Shown here: piece after piece, positions 16,713-27,992 of the stretch
Numbering within the stretch: position 1 is the stretch's first letter
Layout of the letters: each line of letters opens with the position of its first letter
Origin: SMWC01 sp964466315
GTDB taxonomy: Bacteria; Pseudomonadota; Gammaproteobacteria; Steroidobacterales; Rariloculaceae
Direction: 5' to 3'
Assembly (NCBI GenBank): GCA_964466315.1
Contig: CAYXNS010000006.1
Coordinates: forward strand, 18,583 to 82,582
DNA: 64,000 nucleotides
Notes under the pieces: model-generated
Told to the model about the DNA's origin: nothing
Seen by the model: the letters and a program-made list of their open reading frames with translations, nothing else
The model's database searches: none
Translations under genes and position numbers: made by a program

Positions 16713-18098
16713 TCAGCCCTTGATGCCGCCTCGCGTCAGCTCTTTCGGGTCGAGCAGCGACTTGAGTTCGTCGTCGCTGAGATCGGTTTCCTGCGCCGCG
16801 ACCTCCCGGATCGGCTCACCGTCTCGGTACGCCTGTTTGGCGATCGCAGCCCCCTTCTCGTAACCGATCACCGGATTCAGCGCCGTTACGAGAATCGGGT
16901 TGCGCTCTAGGGCGTCCTGCAGGCTCGTCTCGTTGACGGTGAACCCCTCGATCGCCGAGTCGGCCACTACTCGCGCAGCGTTGCTGAGGAGTTCGATACT
17001 CTGCAGCAGGTTATGGGCCACGACCGGCAGCATGACGTTGAGCTGAAAATTCCCGGACTGGCCGGCAACCGTAATCGTGGCGTCATTGCCTATGACCTGA
17101 GCCGCCACCATCGCCGCTGCCTCCGGAATCACCGGATTAACTTTTCCCGGCATGATGCTGCTTCCGGGCTGCAGCGCGGGCAGCGCGATCTCGGCGAGAC
17201 CCGCCAGCGGCCCACTGTTCATCCAGCGAAGATCGTTGGCGATCTTCATAAGGCTCACGGCTGTCGTCTTGAGTTGTCCCGATAACTCGACGGCTGTGTC
17301 CTGGCTGCTCAGTGCCTCGAAATAGCTCTCCGCAGGACGAAAGGCGATGCGCGTACTCGTCGACAGTTCGGCCGCCATGCGTACGCCGAATTCGGGGTGC
17401 GCGTTGATCCCCGTGCCAACGGCCGTTCCGCCCTGCGCAAGCTCGCTCAAACGCGGTAGAACGCCCGCGACTCGTTGATGGTCTGTGCGAATTTGCTTCG
17501 CCCAACCGGATAACTCCTGGTCGAACCGAACCGGCATCGCGTCCATGAGATGGGTACGGCCGGTCTTGACTATTTCGGCGAGTAGCTGGCCCTTCCTTTC
17601 GGTCGTATCCGCTAGATGCTGCAGGGCCGGCAGTAAGCCCTCGGTGACGCTCAACGCAGCACTGACGTGAATTGCCGTCGGTATGACGTCGTTGCTGCTC
17701 TGCCCCATATTGACATGGTCGTTCGGATGAACGGCCAGTCCTGAGGCCTGGCTCGCCAGACGTGCGATGACCTCGTTAGCATTCATGTTCGAACTCGTCC
17801 CCGACCCTGTCTGAAAGACATCAACCGGAAATTCAGCATCGCGCTCCCCGCTGGCAACCGCCCCGGAAGCTGTCTGGATAGCTGCTGCGATGTCGGCCGG
17901 CAACAGCCCCAGCGACGCATTCGTCTCTGCCGCGGCCCTCTTGATGAGCCCCAGCGCCCGAATGAACTGCCGCGGCATGGCGATACCGCTGATTGGAAAG
18001 TTATTTACTGCGCGTTGGGTCTGCGCACCCCAGAGCACGTCTGCCGGTACCTCGAGTTCCCCCATACCGTCTCGCTCGACTCGTTTATCGCCTGTCAT
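16713..18098 (-). CDS. fumC: Class II fumarate hydratase FumC
   Basis: This 461-residue protein is of normal length. It has the superfamily signature GSSIMPGKVNPVIPEA and the substrate-binding segments TGSGTSSNMNANEV and GRTHLMDAMPVRF. It catalyses fumarate plus water to malate in the TCA cycle without an iron-sulfur cluster. It is divergent from purB, about 110 nt away, and upstream of the NUDIX/mazG pair on the same strand. Confidence 0.96.
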   Translation of the reverse strand: MTGDKRVERDGMGELEVPADVLWGAQTQRAVNNFPISGIAMPRQFIRALGLIKRAAAETNASLGLLPADIAAAIQTASGAVASGERDAEFPVDVFQTGSGTSSNMNANEVIARLASQASGLAVHPNDHVNMGQSSNDVIPTAIHVSAALSVTEGLLPALQHLADTTERKGQLLAEIVKTGRTHLMDAMPVRFDQELSGWAKQIRTDHQRVAGVLPRLSELAQGGTAVGTGINAHPEFGVRMAAELSTSTRIAFRPAESYFEALSSQDTAVELSGQLKTTAVSLMKIANDLRWMNSGPLAGLAEIALPALQPGSSIMPGKVNPVIPEAAAMVAAQVIGNDATITVAGQSGNFQLNVMLPVVAHNLLQSIELLSNAARVVADSAIEGFTVNETSLQDALERNPILVTALNPVIGYEKGAAIAKQAYRDGEPIREVAAQETDLSDDELKSLLDPKELTRGGIKG

Positions 18099-18209
18099 GC
18101 TCTCTCCTCAAAGAATCTTCACTCCTGGCCGAAGCGGCCTTGGATCCTCGGAGTCGGAGAAACCCGAGGAACAGTGTATGATGCGCACTCCGCAACTGCT
18201 TGTATAGGG

Positions 18210-19595
18210 ATGCCGAGCAACCCTGTGGACCCCGCCGTTCTCACTGCTCTCTCGCCGCTCGACGGCCGCTACGCGACCCAGGCTACCGCGCTGCGTGAAT
18301 ATCTGTCCGAGTATGCGCTGATCCGTTATCGTACGCTTGTGGAGGTGCGGTGGCTGCAGCATCTGGCGAACGAGCCTGCCGTGCGCGAGCTCGGAGAACT
18401 GGACGGGCCCGTCAAGGACGTCCTGAATCGGTTGGTCGACGATTTCTCCATGGACGACGCCCGGCGGGTCAAGGCGCTGGAGGCGGAAACAAATCACGAC
18501 GTCAAGGCCGTCGAGTATTTCCTCAGTGAGAAGCTCGACGGGGTATCGAGTGCCGCTACAGACCTCAGGCCGTTCATCCACTTCGCGTGCACGTCGGAAG
18601 ACATCAATAACCTGTCGTACGCACTGATGCTCAGAGATGCACGTCAGCGCGTACTACTTCCGCAGATGAAATCGCTGGCGAAGCACATTCGAGCGCTCGC
18701 TCACGAATTCGCCGACCTGCCGATGCTTTCGAGAACGCATGGTCAGCCCGCAAGTCCGACAACGCTGGGCAAGGAACTCGCTGTGTTCGTTTATCGGATG
18801 ACTCAGCAATTGGAAAAGTTCGCCGACGTGCCGGCGCTCGGTAAGATCAACGGCGCGGTAGGAAACTTTAACGCTCACGTGGCAGCGTATCCGGACGCCG
18901 ACTGGCGTGGCATCGGTGAACGCTTCGTGGAGTCTCTGGACGTTCAGCCGGCAACCTATACGACCCAGATCGAATCTCACGACTGGATCGCGGAATACGC
19001 ACAGGCGTTGAGCCGCTTCAACACCGTGCTCCTCGATCTTTGTCAGGATCTCTGGGGCTACGTGAGCCTCGGCTATTTCCGCCCTCGAGCCGTCGCAGGT
19101 GAAGTGGGATCGTCAACGATGCCGCACAAGGTCAACCCCATCGAATTTGAGAATGCCGAAGGAAATCTCGGAGTATCCAATGCGCTCCTCACGTTTCTGG
19201 CCGGGAAACTCCCGCAGTCGAGATTTCAGCGAGACCTCACGGACTCCACGGTGCTGCGCAACCTCGGTGTCGCGCTCGGGCACTGCCTCATTGCAATCGA
19301 GTCGGCCGATCGTGGCATCGCGAAGCTGGAGGCCGACATTCAACGCATCACGGCGGATCTCACGGCCAGTCCCGAGATCCTCGCGGAAGCCGTGCAAACC
19401 GTGATGCGCCGATACGGAATCACCGATGCCTACGAACAGCTGAAGACCCTCACACGCGGCCAGGAGATCACGATGGCCAGTATCGAGGCGTTCATCGGCA
19501 CGCTGGATATTCCCGCCGAAGAGCAGCAGCGCCTGTTGGGCTTGACGCCGGCGGAATACATCGGCATCGCCGCTAAGCTCGCCCGCGATATCTAG
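18210..19595 (+). CDS. purB: Adenylosuccinate lyase PurB
   Basis: This is a 461-residue protein when started at the ATG at 18210 (MPSNPVDPAVLTALSPLDGR), which fits the E. coli enzyme; the upstream extension of the frame has no homologous content. The fumarase/aspartase signature GSSTMPHKVNPIEFENAEGN is present, and TSEDINNLSYALML and SRTHGQPASPTTLGKE are intact. It acts twice in purine synthesis (SAICAR to AICAR, and adenylosuccinate to AMP). Its location close to a nudJ-like gene and mnmA matches a conserved gammaproteobacterial neighbourhood. Confidence 0.95.
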   Translation: MPSNPVDPAVLTALSPLDGRYATQATALREYLSEYALIRYRTLVEVRWLQHLANEPAVRELGELDGPVKDVLNRLVDDFSMDDARRVKALEAETNHDVKAVEYFLSEKLDGVSSAATDLRPFIHFACTSEDINNLSYALMLRDARQRVLLPQMKSLAKHIRALAHEFADLPMLSRTHGQPASPTTLGKELAVFVYRMTQQLEKFADVPALGKINGAVGNFNAHVAAYPDADWRGIGERFVESLDVQPATYTTQIESHDWIAEYAQALSRFNTVLLDLCQDLWGYVSLGYFRPRAVAGEVGSSTMPHKVNPIEFENAEGNLGVSNALLTFLAGKLPQSRFQRDLTDSTVLRNLGVALGHCLIAIESADRGIAKLEADIQRITADLTASPEILAEAVQTVMRRYGITDAYEQLKTLTRGQEITMASIEAFIGTLDIPAEEQQRLLGLTPAEYIGIAAKLARDI

Positions 19596-19856
19596 TCTGA
19601 ACTCAGCGAGCCGCCTACCGAAAACACGGCACAAGTGCTTGATGGAGCGAGAGATTTACGACCTCTACTCTTACGGGAAACATGACACAGGGCACAGCGC
19701 TCACGAGCCTCTCACGTAGAATATTTTCCGTAGTTCGTGATCACAGATCGACGAAGGTAGATGCTTGAGACAACGGTCTCCAGGATAACAATACCGAACG
19801 TGATGGGAAGATCCGAACCGCCCGAATACTAACTACCCAAAGGCAGTCGGCTGAGG

Positions 19857-20357
19857 ATGACGGATCAAGCAGAATCAACAGGAACACGGCGCATTCTCTC
19901 GACGAGCGAAGAGGTCCGCAACGCCGTAATCGACATCACTCGGCGCGCGGACCGAGCCCTGGCCATTCTTACACCAGACCTCGAACCGGACGTCTATGAT
20001 CACGAAGCATTCCTCGAGACACTGAAGAAATTCATACTTGCACGCAGCTCCGCTCGCGTATGTGTGTTGATCATAGATCCTGTTCGTGCCATGAAGAGCG
20101 GTAACCAATTCGTGAGCATGGGCCAGCGTTTGAACAGCTATCTCGAGTTTCGGAACGTCAAGGAAGAGCTTCGCGGGCAGAAGGAAGCATATTGCATCGC
20201 GGACGAGAATGCGCTTGTTTACCGTATCGACGGACGACGCTGCGAAGGCATGTCCGACACCAACGAGCCAGCCGTCGCCCGCAAGTATCTCGATAGATTC
20301 GATGAGCTCTGGCACGTATGCGAGATAGAACCGACACTACGCCGGATGCAACTATAG
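19857..20357 (+). CDS. Small cytoplasmic protein of PLD-like/DUF7931-type appearance
   Basis: This 166-residue soluble protein has a pattern (RRADRALAILTPDLEPDVYD, then FLETLKKFILARSSARVCVLI near the N terminus) like half of a phospholipase-D-like fold, but no HKD catalytic motif is visible. It ends SDTNEPAVARKYLDRFDELW. Similar proteins in Pseudomonas-type genomes are annotated only as domains of unknown function. It lies 28 nt upstream of the NUDIX gene on the same strand. No function can be assigned. Confidence 0.7.
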   Translation: MTDQAESTGTRRILSTSEEVRNAVIDITRRADRALAILTPDLEPDVYDHEAFLETLKKFILARSSARVCVLIIDPVRAMKSGNQFVSMGQRLNSYLEFRNVKEELRGQKEAYCIADENALVYRIDGRRCEGMSDTNEPAVARKYLDRFDELWHVCEIEPTLRRMQL

Positions 20358-20385
20358 CGATACGGATCGTAGTCCTTAGCTCCCC

Positions 20386-20862
20386 ATGACTCGAAGAATT
20401 GACATTACTGTTGCCGCGATCATAGAAACCGACGCACGGTTTCTGTTGGTCGAAGAAGAAGCGGGCAGGCGAAAAGTCTTCAATCAACCCGCCGGACACC
20501 TCGAGCCCGGTGAGTCCTTAACCGAAGCAGTCATTCGTGAGACGTTCGAAGAGACGAGTTTCGCTTTCGAGCCCACCGCCCTGTTGGGTCTCTATCTCTG
20601 GCATTGCGATGAAGCCGATACGACATTTCTCCGCGTTGCGTTTTGCGGCGAGGCGAACGCATCTGCCGTCGTGCCGAGCCTGGACGAAGGCATCCTCGCG
20701 GCGCACTGGTTTACGCGCGCACAGATCGTCTCACGTGGCCCCCGTCTTAGAAGTCCGCTGGTACTCCGCTGCCTGGACGACCACCTGGCGGGCACGCACT
20801 ATCCCCTGAGCGTGATATCGGAGTTACCGGTCGAAGAAATCGCGCTCCTGTCCGGCTCGTAA
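20386..20862 (+). CDS. nudJ: NUDIX hydrolase NudJ-like (phosphatase)
   Basis: This 158-residue protein has the NUDIX box GHLEPGESLTEAVIRETFEE then TSF (about residues 45-67), with Ser in place of the usual Gly after EET. Length, the N-terminal MTRRIDITVAAIIE strand and the neighbourhood (purB upstream, mnmA downstream) match E. coli NudJ, which hydrolyses thiamine pyrophosphate intermediates and nucleoside di/triphosphates. A divergent-strand gene now separates it from mnmA, unlike in E. coli. Confidence 0.85.
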   Translation: MTRRIDITVAAIIETDARFLLVEEEAGRRKVFNQPAGHLEPGESLTEAVIRETFEETSFAFEPTALLGLYLWHCDEADTTFLRVAFCGEANASAVVPSLDEGILAAHWFTRAQIVSRGPRLRSPLVLRCLDDHLAGTHYPLSVISELPVEEIALLSGS

Positions 20863-21022
20863 ATTCGCCCCAAGGCTCGGATTCACCTGAATCCCGGGTT
20901 CCACTCTTCTCCACCGAGAACGATCCTTCGTTGATGCTCTATTGACTACGCCCGTTCGTCTGGAATCGGCAATTTCGGCGGCGACTACACGAGCGGATAA
21001 ATCGCAATCGACTGGCGGATAA

Positions 21023-22033
21023 TCAGTTATCGGCGACGTGCCGGCTCGAGACCTCCGGATCACAGTCGTAGGGCAGGACCTCGAGATGCGGCGCGTGGCG
21101 CCAGTTGACGGTACCGGTCACCGGTTCGGTCAGGTATTCGGGATCCTCGACGAAGTAATCGACCCGTGCGGTCGCGCCGTCTTCGCCTAAAGTGAAGCGC
21201 TCCACGACGTGGCGCTGCGCGCCAGACGGGATACCCCGGCCCGTGCCCCAGCGATGGTCGGCCATTCCGACCGTATCGACGACGAGCACATCGCCCTCCC
21301 ACCAACCGATCGAGTGGCCCTGGTTCGTGTGCTCGAGGTCTGCGGGATGTTCGCGGCCATCCGTATAGACTGTCCGAGTCACGCCGTTGTACTCGAGATA
21401 GATCGCCACAACGTCGTCGCCGAGCGTTACCCGATGCAGATACGGTCCGCCCATATTGCCGGGCGGGATGCCGGGTATGCACTGCAGCATCGGGTTGTGA
21501 TCGTTGGTGAACCTCGCCGCCGCGGCCAAGGCTTTCTCCGTCAGCGGGAGATGCGTAGCGGCCGAGTCCCGTGGGCCCGCGCCGCTCCAGTCAGCCGTCT
21601 CCCAGATTCCCATCAGGCTCTCGGCGCCCGGAACCTCTCCCACGACGATCCGCCCCGCCGATCCTTGCGAGGAATACACCGTACCGTCGGATGTCGTGAA
21701 GGTCATTCCGAACAATCGTCTCTTGTCGGGGTTCCGGTCCGGGTTCGCGCGAATCGTGACGACATCGCCAGCCTGAAGCGAGTTCGCCGACCAGCCCCGG
21801 CGGATCAGATTCGGCGTCGATTGCGTCTCGATCTCCCATTCGAATAGTTCGCCGCTTTCGATCGTCGCTTCGGCATAGATGTACACGTGCGGATTGGCCC
21901 AGTCGACGCGTGTGACCGTAGCCTGGAACGCCAGCACGTCGTCCGAGAAACTGATGCGAGAGTGGTGCGCCCCAGCCTGAATCGAGATGGCGCTCGAACA
22001 CAACCCGATCGCGACGAATCTAAATCTGCTCAT
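21023..22033 (-). CDS. Exported DUF6152-type protein of unknown function
   Basis: This is a 336-residue protein from the ATG at 22033 (MSRFRFVAIGLC, signal peptide ending near QAGA). The N-terminal domain after cleavage starts AHHSRISFSDD and resembles DUF6152 (VTRVDWANPHVYIYAEA, residues about 47-63). The C-terminal half has the motif GHSIGWWEGDVLVVDTVG shared with two damaged genes in this window (47388-48071 and 57546-57908). The protein should be periplasmic. No catalytic residues can be named. It is inserted between nudJ and mnmA on the opposite strand. Confidence 0.78.
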   Translation of the reverse strand: MSRFRFVAIGLCSSAISIQAGAHHSRISFSDDVLAFQATVTRVDWANPHVYIYAEATIESGELFEWEIETQSTPNLIRRGWSANSLQAGDVVTIRANPDRNPDKRRLFGMTFTTSDGTVYSSQGSAGRIVVGEVPGAESLMGIWETADWSGAGPRDSAATHLPLTEKALAAAARFTNDHNPMLQCIPGIPPGNMGGPYLHRVTLGDDVVAIYLEYNGVTRTVYTDGREHPADLEHTNQGHSIGWWEGDVLVVDTVGMADHRWGTGRGIPSGAQRHVVERFTLGEDGATARVDYFVEDPEYLTEPVTGTVNWRHAPHLEVLPYDCDPEVSSRHVADN

Positions 22034-22189
22034 CGATAACTCCCCTTGTCGGCCGGAACCCGCTCCGGCGCCGGAACTGCGGCATTCTACCGGGTTCACA
22101 CGAAAAGAGTCCTCATCCGGGCCGAAATCCGACCATTCAACGCCGAGAAGCCGCCGGTAGTTGGCCACGCGTTTGCTAAAATCCGCCCC

Positions 22190-23311
22190 ATGGGCGAAAA
22201 CGGGCTTGTCATCGTCGGACTCTCCGGAGGCGTCGACTCAGCCGTATCCGCGTTACTTCTGCGCGAGGCCGGGTATGACGTCCAGTGCCTGCAAATGAGC
22301 AACTGGGAGGATGACGGCTACTGCGATGCGGCACAGGATTTTCAAGATGCGCTCGAGATTGCACGGCATCTCAATCTGCCGTTGCACAGGGTAAACTTCG
22401 CCGAAGAGTACCGCGAGCAGGTCTTTTCACACTTCCTTGCCGAATACCACGCGGGCCGCACACCCAACCCCGACGTCCTCTGCAACCGACAGATAAAATT
22501 CGGAGCAATGCGACGCTATGCGCACCGGCTCGGTGCCGATCTCGTTGCGACGGGCCATTACGCACGCTTGGAGCAGCGCGATGGTCGCGTTCAACTACTC
22601 AAAGGCCGCGATTCGGGTAAAGACCAGAGTTACTTTCTCCACGCCGTGGATGAGACGGGTTTTACCGACGTGCGCTTCCCTCTCGGTGGCCTGACGAAAG
22701 CGGCGGTCCGGTCCAGAGCGCTCAACGCCGGTCTCAAGGTCGCGGATAAGAGAGACAGTACGGGAATCTGCTTTATCGGAGAGCGCCCCTTCGCGAAATT
22801 CCTCGGCGAATACCTTCCCGCGGATCCGGGCCAGATCAAATCTCAGGACGGTGAGGTTCTCGGCGAACACCAGGGCTTGGCCTACTATACGCTCGGACAA
22901 CGGCAGGGTCTTCGTATCGGCGGACTCGCGGCGCACGGCCCGGAACCCTGGTACGTGGCGGCAAAAGACCATGACTGCAACGAACTCATTGTCGTACAAG
23001 GATCGGACCATCCGCTGCTGTATCAGAACTGGCTGACCGCGACCGCCGCGCACTGGGTCAACGACGAACCGGCCGGGATGTCCGATGGCAAAGAACTCAA
23101 GTGTCGCGCGAAGACTCGCTACCGACAGCCCGATCAGGCGTGCACGGTCACACGCCGGGACGAGGACAGGCTCGAGGTCTGGTTCGATCGGCCTCAGCGC
23201 TCCGTGACACCGGGGCAGTACGTCGTGTTCTATCGGGAAGATCGCTGCCTGGGCGGCGCTACGATCCAGACAGCTGCCATGCACACCCTGTCTCTTGAGG
23301 CGGCGGTCTAG
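22190..23311 (+). CDS. mnmA: tRNA-specific 2-thiouridylase MnmA
   Basis: This is a 373-residue protein from the ATG at 22190 (MGENGLVIVGLSGGVDS). It has the PP-loop SGGVDS, the catalytic cysteines in NPDVLCNRQIKFG and STGICFIGERPF, and the expected C-terminal beta-barrel. It thiolates U34 of tRNA-Lys/Glu/Gln. There is no Shine-Dalgarno sequence before this ATG; an extended -10 (TGCTAAAAT, 22174-22182) ends 7 nt upstream, so the mRNA may be leaderless. Upstream codons in frame show no homology and were not used. Confidence 0.96.
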   Translation: MGENGLVIVGLSGGVDSAVSALLLREAGYDVQCLQMSNWEDDGYCDAAQDFQDALEIARHLNLPLHRVNFAEEYREQVFSHFLAEYHAGRTPNPDVLCNRQIKFGAMRRYAHRLGADLVATGHYARLEQRDGRVQLLKGRDSGKDQSYFLHAVDETGFTDVRFPLGGLTKAAVRSRALNAGLKVADKRDSTGICFIGERPFAKFLGEYLPADPGQIKSQDGEVLGEHQGLAYYTLGQRQGLRIGGLAAHGPEPWYVAAKDHDCNELIVVQGSDHPLLYQNWLTATAAHWVNDEPAGMSDGKELKCRAKTRYRQPDQACTVTRRDEDRLEVWFDRPQRSVTPGQYVVFYREDRCLGGATIQTAAMHTLSLEAAV

Positions 23312-23317
23312 GCCACT

Positions 23318-23326
23318 TGTTATAAT
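23318..23326 (+). promoter_or_regulatory. Extended -10 promoter element of acnA
   Basis: TGTTATAAT is a perfect TGnTATAAT extended -10 located just after the mnmA stop. A TTGAGG hexamer 20 nt upstream is poorly spaced, so the extended element probably compensates. A strong ribosome binding site, GAGGGGA (23361-23367), precedes the GTG start at 23375. Confidence 0.6.
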
Positions 23327-23374
23327 TCGCCGCCCACTACGGGCCAGTTCACAATCTTTTGAGGGGATTCCCCA

Positions 23375-26049
<2,675 letters not shown>

Positions 26050-26053
<4 letters not shown>

Positions 26054-26832
26054 ACCCCGCGCAAGCAGCGACGAGTCTGCCCGGCGAACTCGCGCACACG
26101 TTGGCTCGCGCAGAGCGTTGGGGCGTCATGACGGGCTCGAGTATCTCCGCGGAGAGCGGCGTGCCGACATTCAGGGATGCCCAAACAGGCCTCTGGGCGA
26201 AGTACAACGCAGAGGAACTCGCGACACCCAGCGCGTTCGCGAGCAATCCGACGCTCGTCTGGGACTGGTATGTCTGGCGCCGCGAGCTGATAGGTCGCAC
26301 ACAACCCAACGCCGGCCACGAAGCACTCGTGACGCTCGCGAAACTCAAGCCCGGGCTCGTTCTAATCACGCAGAATGTCGATGGACTGCATCAACGCGCG
26401 GGCAGTACGAATATCATCGAGTTTCATGGCCGCATCGATCGTGATAAATGCTTTTCCTGCAACCAGATTGCGCCTGGCACGATCGAGACCGCCGAACAGC
26501 CCCCTCGCTGCGAAGCATGCGGTGACCGGCTACGCCCGGATGTCATCTGGTTCGGCGAGTCGATTCCGCCGGCTGCGATGGAGGCTGCATTTCGCGCTAC
26601 CGAGGACTGTGACGTCTTTCTATCGGTTAGCACTTCCGCTCTCGTCTATCCGGCTGCAGGTCTCNNNNNNNNNNTCGCGCAAGCGGCTGCTGCTCGAGGC
26701 GCGACTGTCGTGGAGACCAACACGAACGCGACGCCGCTCACCGCGTCCGCCGACTATCCACTGCAGGGACTCGCGTCATTCTGGCTGCCGGCTATCGCTG
26801 CAAGCGTGGCGCAGCCGTTCGGGACCTCATGA
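26050..26832 (+). CDS. SIR2-family NAD-dependent deacylase (gene crosses an assembly gap)
   Basis: This is a sirtuin of about 260 residues. Conserved pieces are SAESGVPTFRD, QNVDGLHQRAGS, the catalytic His in EFHGRID, a four-Cys zinc site (CFSC and CEAC) and SVSTSALVYPAAGL. The NAD-binding loop normally reads GAGIS but here is GSSIS, an unusual change of two residues. It starts with TTG overlapping the acnA stop (TTGA), implying translational coupling. Ten N at 26665-26674 fall after ...PAAGL; the frame continues (AQAAAARGATVVETN). A true gap of 7 nt would give the usual three-residue spacing. Confidence 0.85.
26665..26674. other. Scaffold gap (10 N) within the sirtuin gene
   Basis: Ten N follow the codons for AAGL. 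Frame is kept when the gap length is 1 modulo 3 (7, 10 or 13); 7 would best match the family spacing between GL and the following Ala. Confidence 0.9.
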
Positions 26833-26842
26833 TGCCTCGATG

Positions 26843-27595
26843 TCAGCGCGTTAACGCCCAGACTGGCACCGCCGACCACGAGTCGGTGAGCCGCTTGTCG
26901 AGGTTCCGGTAGTCGGCCTCGAATCGCTCGACACAACGCCAGTACCGGGCGGAATGGTCCAGATAACGCAGATGGCAGAGTTCGTGGATCAGGAGATAGC
27001 GAGCGACGGCGTGGTCGAGAAACAACAGGCTCGCGTTCAAGCTGATGTTGCTCCGCGGTGAGCAGCTGCCCCAGCGGGTCCGCTGCGTCCTAACCTGAAT
27101 CTTATTCGGGCGAACCCCGACAACACCGGCTTCCTCCGCGAGCCAGGGCTTCAGATAGAGCCGCGCCTGCGCGAGCAACCACCGCCGTAGGAGTTTCTGA
27201 ATCTGTCGGTCCGCGTTTTCGGGCGCTACGATATGCAGATCGCCGGAACTCATCTGCAGGCGCAACCGTTCCACACTCGCGCGTTCGTAGCTGACTTGCC
27301 AGCATCGATCGACGGCCGGAAACTCGATCGTAATCGGTAAGCCTAGTTTGTCCTCCGGGTATCGCGAGCGCAGCTCAGTTTGCGCTCGTTCTATCCAACT
27401 GCGATTGCTGGAGAGAAACTCTTCGACATCGCGCGGCCTCGTTCCGCGCGGCACGACGAGTTCCAATGTATATGGCGGGATCGTCTGAAGTATGAGCGTC
27501 TTGGCGCGGCGGCTTTCGCGAATGACGACCGCTTGGTCACCGCTCGCCATCGGCTGCGGCCGATCGTCATCGAGCAAGCGTAATTGCTCCGTCAT
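26843..27595 (-). CDS. YgjP-like M48-type metallopeptidase domain protein (DUF45)
   Basis: This 250-residue protein has the zinc motif HELCH (in LLIHELCHLRYLDHSARYW), with a likely third ligand His in the LDHS segment. A TRWGSCSPRSNISLNASLL segment precedes it, as is typical of the YgjP/DUF45 family. E. coli YgjP is reported as a UTP pyrophosphatase, so proteolysis should not be assumed. It is convergent with the sirtuin gene (10 nt apart). No signal peptide is present. Confidence 0.88.
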   Translation of the reverse strand: MTEQLRLLDDDRPQPMASGDQAVVIRESRRAKTLILQTIPPYTLELVVPRGTRPRDVEEFLSSNRSWIERAQTELRSRYPEDKLGLPITIEFPAVDRCWQVSYERASVERLRLQMSSGDLHIVAPENADRQIQKLLRRWLLAQARLYLKPWLAEEAGVVGVRPNKIQVRTQRTRWGSCSPRSNISLNASLLFLDHAVARYLLIHELCHLRYLDHSARYWRCVERFEADYRNLDKRLTDSWSAVPVWALTR

Positions 27596-27639
27596 CCGGG
27601 CGCTATACGAACTCTTTGAGTAACCCTAAGCTTGAGTTC

Positions 27640-27981
27640 TCAACCTGGCGGACCAGCCGGCCAGTCCGAAAACGGGAACGGCTGCTCCTCCGTGTTGAAC
27701 GTCAGGTACTGGACGATCTGATACGAGTAAGTGGCAAGCCCCTGCCCGAGCGCGCCGAGCCGCGCGTTCGTCTCGCCCGAGAACAGCACCCAGAAAAACT
27801 GCAGTACGACCACGGCGAACACGACGACTCTCGAGATACTCCAGAGCGCCAGGAACAAAATCATGAACAGCAGCCGGAGCCAGATCGAGAGCGACTTGAG
27901 ATTGTCCTTTAGGCTATGGGGATCCTGGTCGCCGGATTGCTCATCCTGTACATGATCCGGTGAGGGCATCGACTCATTCAC
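27640..27981 (-). CDS. DUF4389 membrane protein
   Basis: This 113-residue protein has one long hydrophobic region (about 37-65, probably two membrane passes) followed by the family-diagnostic tail (GLATYSYQIVQYLTFNTEE then PFPFSDWP). DUF4389 proteins are common in gammaproteobacteria and have no known function. It lies 11 nt downstream of the amidohydrolase gene on the same strand. Confidence 0.88.
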   Translation of the reverse strand: MNESMPSPDHVQDEQSGDQDPHSLKDNLKSLSIWLRLLFMILFLALWSISRVVVFAVVVLQFFWVLFSGETNARLGALGQGLATYSYQIVQYLTFNTEEQPFPFSDWPAGPPG

Positions 27982-27992
27982 CGTCCCGCTCC